Assembly (NCBI GenBank): GCA_902984215.1
Contig: CADWAF010004351.1
Span: 1-13,959 of the forward strand
DNA length: 13,959 bases
Direction: 5' to 3'
Source of the DNA: Willaertia magna
Taxonomy: Eukaryota; Heterolobosea; Eutetramitea; Acrasida; Naegleriidae
The notes beneath the pieces were generated by a model. It was not told where the DNA came from and searched no databases. It saw only the letters and a list, made by a program, of their open reading frames with translations. Position numbers and translations under genes: made by a program. This document shows positions 7,575 to 13,959 of this stretch, one piece after another (position 1 is the stretch's first letter; each line of letters begins with the position of its first letter).

Positions 7575-10500
7575 ATGAATAATAACGGTGTTATCTACCC
7601 GGCAACCGTTAATTATGTAGATAATATTGTGCCTTCAAATTTAACTAGAAATTTAATTGGGAATGATAATTATATTAATCGTTTGTTATGGATTCATACA
7701 AGAACTTTTAGTAATTTAACTTATTTATCTGATTTTAATGGTTATTTATATGTGATTGGTGATGTCAGTAATCAAGGTGATCTTTTTTCAAGTGAAAATT
7801 TAAATATTTCAGTAATTACAGTAATTGGAGATGATAATGCTAAAGGATTTATTACTTTAGATAACCAATTATATTTAAGTGGAAGTAATTTTTATAATAA
7901 TTTAGGTATTAATGATTTTACAAAAAAACAATTAAATAATTTACAATTTTATAACATTACATTAATGGAAAGTAATAATAATAATATTATAGATAATTTT
8001 AATAATGATAATAATAATTCAACAATAATTTTAAATGCATTTCTTAATCAATATTCTTCAGTTAAAACTATTTATAATTTTGATACAAATAAATATGCTT
8101 TAATGACATCTGGTTTAATTAATTTTATTTTAAAAAATATAAATATTCCAGAAAATATAAATAATTTAATTAATTTAAATGATGAAACAACTTTAAATTT
8201 ATTAACTAGTAAAGTTTTAAATGAAAGTATTTTATATAATAATTTAAATGAATTAGATATCTCAAATGTGCAAATTACAAAATTAAATTTATTTTTATTA
8301 AAAAGAATCGGGAATTTATTAGTTTTTGGGAAGAATTCTACGTTTTTTGAGGTGAAATTACCAAATGGTGAGTTAATTGAAGATTTTAAATGTATTTCAA
8401 TTTCTGATGGTGAAAATGTTTTATTTAATAATTATTTACAAAATAATGCTTTTGATTCAATGTGTATTATTAAATCAAATACAAACCAACTTTATTTCTT
8501 TGGTGATGTCACTAATCATCCATGTTTATTGAATCCAGCAAATCAACTTAGTTTACAACCAATAACGATTGATAAGGATTGGGTTAAGAATACATTATTG
8601 TATAAAATCTACACACCTTCTGGTGGAAACAGCATTAATCAAATAGAAATAACTAAAAATAATTTATTCATGTTATTAAATGATGGTTTCGTTTATGCGT
8701 GTGGAACAAATGTAAATAACGTATTGGGATTCCAAAGTTTAGTTTTAGGAAATACCGTTTCAACTACACTAGTTACAACAAATAATTTAGTTGCAACAAA
8801 GACAGGTACAGAAAACTATAGACATGTGTCAAATGATGGAAAGGTTTATGCTTCTCTCAAGTCCACATTCTACAGAGTTATGATCCCATATCAAAATAGA
8901 AAAATTTGGATGTTTTCAGTTAACGCTAACGGTGACGGTTTATTAATGGTCCCTAGTTATCTTTGTAATACAGAATATTATGGAGCTGAAAATTGTGAAA
9001 TTTCATTTCAATGTAATGGTAAGAACCCAAATGATATGAATGCTTGTAGTGGAAATGGTGAATGTTTAGCTCCAGAAACTTGTAAATGTAAACCTGGTTA
9101 TAGTGGAAAGTATTGTGCAGATTATTATTGTAATGGATTACTTGCAAGTAATAGTTCTGTTTGTAGTACACCTAGAAATGGTTTTTGTAAAACACCAGAG
9201 GTTTGTGAATGTAATTCTGGTTATTTTGGAAAGAATTGTCAATATTCACATCAATTCTATACTTATAATTTAAATCAAAACATTTCATATTCAACTTTTA
9301 CACAAGAATTAGATTTTGAATTTAATTCTAAAGTTAGTATTATTAATACAACATCCAATAATGGATATGATATTTTGGTTTCTGGAAAAGTTTTTGATGC
9401 TGACATTGCTCCTCCTCACACAATATATATTGCCAAAAGTCATGTAGACATTATTAATAATTCACCTTCAATTACTGCTTCCTCAAAGATATTTGAAGGA
9501 AGAAATGGTTGGGATGGTATATTTCTACACGCCAGCTTTAAGCTTGCAGGTCCAAAGATTTATGACTACGTCGTACTTGGGGATTATATTTATGCCACAG
9601 GTCATATGTTTGTCGAACTTCAACAGTCAATTACTATATGTGGTACTGTGTTAAACGGTCCAGCTTCTGGAACATCATATTTTCTTGTTGTTTTTAAGAT
9701 TTTAGCAAAGGATGGTACTTGTTTATGGTTAGGATCTTATGGTCAACTGTTTCCATCAGTTGTATTGACTCCAAATAGCATTACAGCTCATTCAACAAGT
9801 AACGGTTCAGACATTTTGTACGTCACTGCTAAAACACAAACCATTGGTAAAGTTGATGGCTATTTAATTTCAATTGACGGAGGAAGTGGAACCGAATTAA
9901 GAGGATATTCCTTCAGTTCTAGCGGTAATGACGTTTCACTTACAAATGCTTACATTAGCTCTAATATGCGTTATCTTTACTTGATTGGTTCATTTTCCGG
10001 TAGTAATTTATTTAGTACAAATAACCCAGAAACTAATTTTATTGTAAGAGATGGAAAAGGTAATACTAATGAAAAAATAGTATTTTTATTATCTGGTAAA
10101 CTGTATGAGATGGAAAGCTTAGGTACTTCATTAACTTTAGATTTGCCTATCGAGGGTGCATTTACTTTTCCTTTTTATGGTGACTTTAGTGGTTTGACTA
10201 TTACGGAGAAGGAAGATGAAATATATTTTTCTGGAAGAATTACAGGTTTTGATGCAAGTAGTACTTATCAAACTACAATTAACGGTGTACATGATGCTTT
10301 TATTGTTAGATATGACGAGAATCTGAACATTGTTTGGATGAGAACTTTTGGACCTGCTTCTACTAGTGAGAAATTGGCAGGAGCCACTATTAATTCAACA
10401 ACATTGACAACTGAAGGATATCTATTTGCAACTGGTGTCTACTTTGGTAATTCTTTTACAATTGATAACTTTACATTCCCTCATTATGGTCCTATGAGTA

Positions 10501-12095
10501 ATAGTACAATTTTTAAAGCATCTTTTATTATGAAATTAGATTCCAGAAATGGTAAAGTAGTGTGGGCAACAAGTGCTTTTTCTGAAAACATTGATGTTGG
10601 TGGTTTTGCAGATGGTACAAACATTGCTTTAGATCCTTATGGAAATATTGTTTGGGGTATTACATTTTCTAAACAACTTACTTTACAAAACGGAAAAAAG
10701 ATGGATTGTCCTTCAGGAAACCCAAAATCATGTTCTATTGTTACAACGTATACAATAGGATGTGTGCCTGGAAATTATGGACCTAATTGTGAAAACTTTG
10801 ATTGTTTTGGAATATCAAAATTAAGTAATAATACTTGTAGTGGTCATGGTCAATGTTTAAGTACTAATTTATGTCAATGTCAAATTGGAAATTATACAGG
10901 AAATAATTGCCAATTTCCTATTTGTAATTTAATCAGTGCTAATGATACTTCACTTGTTTGTAATGGACATGGTAATTGTATTGGTCCAGAAAATTGTAAC
11001 TGCTCTGATTTATATCATGGAAAGTATTGTGAACTTCCAAAATGTTTTGGATTAAAAAGCACTAATCAAAGTGTATGTAGTGGAAGAGGATCTTGTTTGG
11101 ATGTAAATTATTGTAATTGTACCCAAGGTTATAGCGGAGAACAATGTCAACATTCTATTTGTTTTGGAATTGAATCTAATAATACTGATGTTTGTTCTGG
11201 CCATGGTATTTGTGACACGCACAATCATTGTACATGTTTCCCTGGATATGGTGGAAGTAATTGTGAACTTCCAAAATGTTTTGACATATTATCCAACGAA
11301 ACAACAACAGTATGTGGTGGACGTGGTTCTTGTATTGCTCCAAATGTTTGTAACTGTACAAATTATGGTGGACCTCAATGTGAATATCCAAAATGTTTTG
11401 ACGTATTGTCAAACGAAACATCTTTAGTATGTAATGGTCATGGTAGTTGTATTTCACCAAATAATTGTTTGTGTATCCCTGGAAATTACACTGGTCCATC
11501 ATGTCAATATCCAATATGTAATTCCATTCCAGCAAATGAAACTGCCACTGTTTGTAATGGTCATGGTTCGTGTGTAGCCCCTGATATTTGTGATTGTGGT
11601 AATACATATGGTAAATATTGTGAATCACCAAAATGTTTTGGAATAAGAAGTGATAATGAGAATGTTTGTAATGGTAGAGGTGATTGTATAGGAATTAATA
11701 CATGCTCTTGTCAACCAGGTAATTTCACAGGACAACAATGTGAATTTTCAATCTGTTTTGGTCTTCCATCAAATGACACAAATAATGTTTGTAGTGGAAA
11801 TGGTGCATGTTTTGATGTAAACAAATGTTCATGTAAAGATTCAACTTTTAAGGGAGAACGTTGTCAATTCCCTTCATGTTATGGAAAGAACAAATTTAAT
11901 GGTGATATAGTTTGTAGTGGAAATGGAGAATGTTTAGATTTAGATTTCTGTAAATGTAATGATGGACACTTTGGTAATCAATGTCAATACATTTCATGTT
12001 TTGGAAATGCACATACAGTTAATAGAAAAGGTAAAGTTTTACCATCGGCAGCTGACGTGCTTTGTCAAAAAATACAAAATCAAATGAAAAGATAA
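7575..12095 (+). CDS. Giant RCC1-like / EGF / SBBP-like / EGF-array protein
   Basis: The frame from the first ATG gives 1506 residues; the true N-terminus is further upstream (see 7389-7574). Residues 1-455 are AT-rich, Asn/Ile/Leu-rich and carry RCC1-like blades (LYVIGDVSNQGDLF near 58, LYLSGSNFYNNLGI near 97, VYACGTNVNNVLGF near 373). Residues about 463-556 hold two EGF modules. About 558-1062 form a beta-rich region with SBBP-like propeller motifs (DAFIVRYDENLNIVWMRTFG; FIMKLDSRNGKVVWATSAF). About 1062-1480 hold ten tenascin-like EGF modules and the start of an eleventh. Many N-x-S/T sequons point to a secreted, glycosylated protein. No membrane helix or GPI-like tail is visible; the C-terminus is a short basic tail (QKIQNQMKR). 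Adhesion or prey and surface recognition is the likely role, by analogy only. Such mosaics are, from memory, common in Naegleria-type genomes. The 1506-residue frame has no internal break, unlike several neighbours. Confidence 0.82.
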   Translation: MNNNGVIYPATVNYVDNIVPSNLTRNLIGNDNYINRLLWIHTRTFSNLTYLSDFNGYLYVIGDVSNQGDLFSSENLNISVITVIGDDNAKGFITLDNQLYLSGSNFYNNLGINDFTKKQLNNLQFYNITLMESNNNNIIDNFNNDNNNSTIILNAFLNQYSSVKTIYNFDTNKYALMTSGLINFILKNINIPENINNLINLNDETTLNLLTSKVLNESILYNNLNELDISNVQITKLNLFLLKRIGNLLVFGKNSTFFEVKLPNGELIEDFKCISISDGENVLFNNYLQNNAFDSMCIIKSNTNQLYFFGDVTNHPCLLNPANQLSLQPITIDKDWVKNTLLYKIYTPSGGNSINQIEITKNNLFMLLNDGFVYACGTNVNNVLGFQSLVLGNTVSTTLVTTNNLVATKTGTENYRHVSNDGKVYASLKSTFYRVMIPYQNRKIWMFSVNANGDGLLMVPSYLCNTEYYGAENCEISFQCNGKNPNDMNACSGNGECLAPETCKCKPGYSGKYCADYYCNGLLASNSSVCSTPRNGFCKTPEVCECNSGYFGKNCQYSHQFYTYNLNQNISYSTFTQELDFEFNSKVSIINTTSNNGYDILVSGKVFDADIAPPHTIYIAKSHVDIINNSPSITASSKIFEGRNGWDGIFLHASFKLAGPKIYDYVVLGDYIYATGHMFVELQQSITICGTVLNGPASGTSYFLVVFKILAKDGTCLWLGSYGQLFPSVVLTPNSITAHSTSNGSDILYVTAKTQTIGKVDGYLISIDGGSGTELRGYSFSSSGNDVSLTNAYISSNMRYLYLIGSFSGSNLFSTNNPETNFIVRDGKGNTNEKIVFLLSGKLYEMESLGTSLTLDLPIEGAFTFPFYGDFSGLTITEKEDEIYFSGRITGFDASSTYQTTINGVHDAFIVRYDENLNIVWMRTFGPASTSEKLAGATINSTTLTTEGYLFATGVYFGNSFTIDNFTFPHYGPMSNSTIFKASFIMKLDSRNGKVVWATSAFSENIDVGGFADGTNIALDPYGNIVWGITFSKQLTLQNGKKMDCPSGNPKSCSIVTTYTIGCVPGNYGPNCENFDCFGISKLSNNTCSGHGQCLSTNLCQCQIGNYTGNNCQFPICNLISANDTSLVCNGHGNCIGPENCNCSDLYHGKYCELPKCFGLKSTNQSVCSGRGSCLDVNYCNCTQGYSGEQCQHSICFGIESNNTDVCSGHGICDTHNHCTCFPGYGGSNCELPKCFDILSNETTTVCGGRGSCIAPNVCNCTNYGGPQCEYPKCFDVLSNETSLVCNGHGSCISPNNCLCIPGNYTGPSCQYPICNSIPANETATVCNGHGSCVAPDICDCGNTYGKYCESPKCFGIRSDNENVCNGRGDCIGINTCSCQPGNFTGQQCEFSICFGLPSNDTNNVCSGNGACFDVNKCSCKDSTFKGERCQFPSCYGKNKFNGDIVCSGNGECLDLDFCKCNDGHFGNQCQYISCFGNAHTVNRKGKVLPSAADVLCQKIQNQMKR
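10790..12018 (+). repeat. Ten-module tandem EGF array, period about 38-42 codons
   Basis: Modules begin at the codons for CFGISKLS, CNLISAND, CFGLKSTN, CFGIESNN, CFDILSNE, CFDVLSNE, CNSIPANE, CFGIRSDN, CFGLPSND and CYGKNKFN; an incomplete one starts CFGNAHTV. Each has the pattern C-x(8-10)-C-x-G-x-G-x-C-x(5)-C-x-C-x(6-8)-C. Modules 5 and 6 are close DNA copies 117 bases apart, with only three base differences across 33 positions at their starts (11271-11302 against 11388-11419). Confidence 0.85.
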
Positions 12096-12252
12096 AGATT
12101 TTATGTGTTAAATAATTTTATATACAAATAATTTTTTGTCAATTTAATTCTCAATTTCACAGTTTTTGTAAAATGAAAAGCAAATTAGGTCTTTACTTTG
12201 AGCTAAAAATAAATTAGCGCCAAATAAAAACAAATTTTCCAGAAGTTCTGCA
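12096..12252. promoter_or_regulatory. Intergenic region with an E2F-like site
   Basis: AT-rich spacer after the EGF gene. At 12217-12224, GCGCCAAA reads TTTGGCGC on the minus strand, the textbook E2F/DP consensus, and stands out in a region almost without G or C. It lies about 30 bases upstream of the ATG at 12253. Function is inference. Confidence 0.35.
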
Positions 12253-12386
12253 ATGACTTGTTTTAAAAAAAAATTAACAACAAGGCTGAAAAAGCAAAGC
12301 AAGCAAAAGAACTTCAAGAAGAAGCAAAGTTAAAAGAAAGAAGAATAAAGGAAGATGGTGCTAACACAAAAACATTTTCAAAATAA
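12253..12386 (+). pseudogene. Frame-broken 5' part of the following gene
   Basis: From the ATG at 12253 the text reads MTCFKKK and enters a run of nine A (12265-12273). The ATG frame then gives a short basic stretch and stops at a TAA (12331-12333). The frame used from 12276 instead reads a charged, helix-like stretch (KAEKAKQAKELQEEAKLK, then ERRIKEDGANTKTFSK) with purine-first codons, and stops at 12384-12386. Ten A would join the two. A second shift near 12380 would return to the frame of the ORF at 12355-12786, so the outer frames agree and only the middle is displaced. Sequencing errors, a decayed gene or an unseen intron could each explain this. Confidence 0.4.
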
Positions 12387-12786
12387 GATATCTTTTGGAT
12401 CTGGTTGTAAGAAAGGTTGTAATGGTAGTCCACAACAAACAAAAAGTTCGTCGTTTGGTCAACTAAACAATAAAACTTCAAGGTCTATTAATAAAGTAAA
12501 GAAACAAGAACAACAACACGAAAGAAAGAAATCTACAAATTCGAACAGTTGTAATGACCATTCAAAAGAAGAAGAAGAAACAGTTTTAGATCCACTATTT
12601 CAATTACCACTTTTATTACAATTCTTTTCAATAATAAATTCTACTATCGAACAAACAAATAATTATGAAACGAATAATTTAGAGGAAGACAACTTGGCAA
12701 TTAACATTAATAACATTGATGACGAAAATAACAGTATAAAAGAAAATTGTACAAACAACATTTCAGAAATAAATAATGAAAGGTAA
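12355..12786 (+). CDS. Low-complexity Asn/Lys/Ser-rich protein, unrecognised
   Basis: I do not recognise this 143-codon ORF. The first dozen residues from the ATG overlap the better coding frame of the preceding segment, so the true beginning is probably upstream in another frame (see 12253-12386). The informative part starts at about residue 10: KISFGSGCKKGCNGSPQQTK, a small Cys/Gly cluster (C-x3-C), then a Lys/Gln/Ser-rich linker, an acidic patch, a hydrophobic helix LDPLFQLPLLLQFFSIINS (about residues 77-95), and an Asn/Glu/Asp-rich tail. The hydrophobic stretch is flanked by acidic residues and contains Pro, so it may be an amphipathic binding helix rather than a membrane segment. It ends 149 bases before the F-box gene. 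Confidence 0.45.
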   Translation: MVLTQKHFQNKISFGSGCKKGCNGSPQQTKSSSFGQLNNKTSRSINKVKKQEQQHERKKSTNSNSCNDHSKEEEETVLDPLFQLPLLLQFFSIINSTIEQTNNYETNNLEEDNLAININNIDDENNSIKENCTNNISEINNER

Positions 12787-12935
12787 TGTTTGTAAGTTAA
12801 CAAAATAAATCTACTGTTATTAATAATATACCTTAAAACAGTTCATCACTGCGCGCATTATTTGTAACGTGCAATTTCAAATTACGTTAGCTGTCTGTCA
12901 AACAAAAAGAAATAGCGAATCAAAAAAAAAAGAGA
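12787..12935. promoter_or_regulatory. Promoter region of the F-box gene
   Basis: Spacer of 149 bases. It contains a G/C-rich 8-base palindrome, TGCGCGCA (12850-12857), and an inverted repeat TAACGT (12865-12870) / ACGTTA (12884-12889) with a 13-base gap, both unusual against the AT-rich background. An A-rich leader precedes the ATG at 12936. Confidence 0.35.
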
Positions 12936-13959
12936 ATGATTGGTGGCAGCTACCCATCTTTTATTGAACTAAATCAACAACAAACACTTTTACATCAATT
13001 ACCTGTTGAAATTTTAGAAATTATAATTACTTTTTTAATAGGAAATTTAAATATTAATAAAAATGATTTAATTGATGATTATTTAACACGCGGACATTCT
13101 GATAATTATAAATTCATATTACCCAATTTACAAATATTTTAGCGTTATTATCTTTTACAAATATCAGTAAAATTTTATTACTAAAATCTTACTGGATGAA
13201 ATCATTCTGGAAAAATTGTTGTACCACTTTAGATTTTATTTTCTACTACCATTTAAATGTTGAAAAGATTCGTAGTTTAGAATGTGGGGATCTTACAGCA
13301 GATCAAAGAATTGAGATTCAAGATATTCAAAGATTAATTTTATTTTCAGAATTGGGAAGTGTTTATGAGATTTATGATGGACTGTATTTTGATAAGTTTG
13401 GCAGATTTAGTAAGAAATGGTATCATGAAGAGAATGCTAAAAAATACTTTACAAAAAGAATGCAAATTTTATGGGAAGATAAAAGTCATTTGAAGAGTGA
13501 AAAGAAAGAAAATTATTTTGTTTTGTTTTTAACTAAAATATTTAATATGATTGCTCCTATTATTGATACAAAAAATAAGTATACAACCCACACAAGAAAC
13601 GAAATAAAAAATAATGTAAATAACGTTACTCGTTATAGAAATAATTGTTATAAAAATTGTGGATCACTATTAGATTGGAATAACGGTAGTGTTTTGGGGA
13701 TTATTTTAGATGGAACAGTTGCAAAGTGTTTAAAAGAAGAAGAGTATTTAAATTTAAAAAAATCTTTACAAAAATTACTATATTTATCATTTGAATCAAA
13801 CTTTAATTATTCGGACTGTTTTAGAAAAGATTCAACTATTTTTAATAATATTTTATGTTTAAATATTGAATTAAATAAAGAAATTGATCTGACAGATATT
13901 GAATTTAAAAATGTAAGATATTTAATAATTAGCAGTAAGGATTTTAATTATATGAATAT
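12936..13959 (+). CDS. F-box-like protein, frameshifted, 3' end outside window
   Basis: From the ATG at 12936 the protein has a short tail and then an F-box start, LHQLPVEILEIIITFLI (about residues 25-41). An Asn-rich insert follows, and the frame stops at TAG 13140-13142. The coding text carries on in the frame of base 13139: FLALLSFTNISKILLLKSYW, then MKSFWKNC, the expected second half of an F-box with its aromatic FW. That frame is open to the window end (about 273 codons), with later Leu/Asn-rich text (YLSFESNFNY, LCLNIELNKE, LIISSKDFNY) that may be irregular leucine-rich repeats. One added T in the T4 run (13137-13140) would make one frame. An intron is unlikely: only two GT pairs occur before the stop, and the one inside the conserved F-box cannot be a donor. 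F-box proteins usually bring substrates to SCF ubiquitin ligases through Skp1; which substrate is unknown. Confidence 0.6.
13137..13140 (+). other. Frameshift site in the F-box gene (T4)
   Basis: ATA-TTT-TAG ends the first frame. Slipping back one base (TTA-GCG-TTA), or skipping two, continues the F-box for 273 codons with no stop. The site is a short homopolymer, so a base-call error, a real mutation or a translational slip are all possible. Confidence 0.55.

Noticed and set aside
8953..9171. 72-codon minus-strand ORF rich in Tyr and His
   Set aside because: Its composition is what the reverse complement of the Cys/Asn/Gly codons of the EGF modules gives.
11164..11631. 87-codon plus and 151-codon minus ORFs in the EGF array
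   Set aside because: They repeat with the EGF period and are out-of-frame shadows; the Cys pattern is only in the main frame.
1..13959. Variant genetic code such as Euplotes (TGA as Cys) to explain frame breaks
   Set aside because: Cys is encoded throughout by TGT/TGC, no internal TGA is needed in any gene, and several genes share one long contig without telomeres.
1..13959. tRNA, rRNA, transposon, CRISPR or phage elements
   Set aside because: No tRNA B-box-like sequence, reverse transcriptase, transposase, direct-repeat array or terminal repeats were seen on either strand.

Overview
This window is AT-rich eukaryotic nuclear DNA, most likely from a free-living protist. The evidence is large intron-poor ORFs on both strands, two short introns with GTATG-type donors (272-378 on +; 4304-4233 on -), A-rich leaders before start codons, TAA as the stop of nearly every gene, and purely eukaryotic domains (RGS, A20 zinc finger, F-box, extracellular EGF arrays). 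The style of the giant EGF protein (modules of the form C-F-G-x-x-S-N-x-T-x-x-C-S-G-x-G-x-C joined to RCC1-like and SBBP-like propellers) and of the seven-helix RGS receptor fits a heterolobosean amoeba (Naegleria/Willaertia group). That placement is inference from recalled family style; a dictyostelid or another amoeba is not excluded.

Layout. 1-1169 (+): 3' part of an unrecognised gene with a probable intron and a frameshift in an A9 run. 1238-2617 (-): DUF4037 nucleotidyltransferase-like protein. 2735-3574 (+): A20 zinc finger plus ankyrin repeats, divergent from the DUF4037 gene across a 117-base shared promoter. 3720-4349 (-): two-exon gene for a conserved-looking 185-aa protein of unknown family, convergent with the ankyrin gene and with a perfect 16-base palindrome just after its stop. 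4350-5033: AT-rich divergent spacer. 5034-7388 (+): seven-helix membrane protein with a cytoplasmic RGS domain. 7389-12095 (+): giant RCC1-like/EGF/SBBP-like/EGF protein whose 5' end is not where it should be. 12253-12786 (+): low-complexity protein gene with inconsistent frames. 12936 to the window end (+): F-box protein interrupted by a one-base frameshift and running off the window.

The genes do not form a pathway. Two are surface or signalling proteins (RGS receptor, EGF giant) and two are typical of ubiquitin-linked systems (A20 finger, F-box). The best leads are the 7TM-RGS architecture, the EGF giant beginning only about 37 bases after the receptor stop with no start or signal peptide, a bacterial-looking DUF4037 gene, and repeated homopolymer frame changes confined to the less conserved genes. 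No RNA gene, transposon, telomere or CRISPR array was seen.
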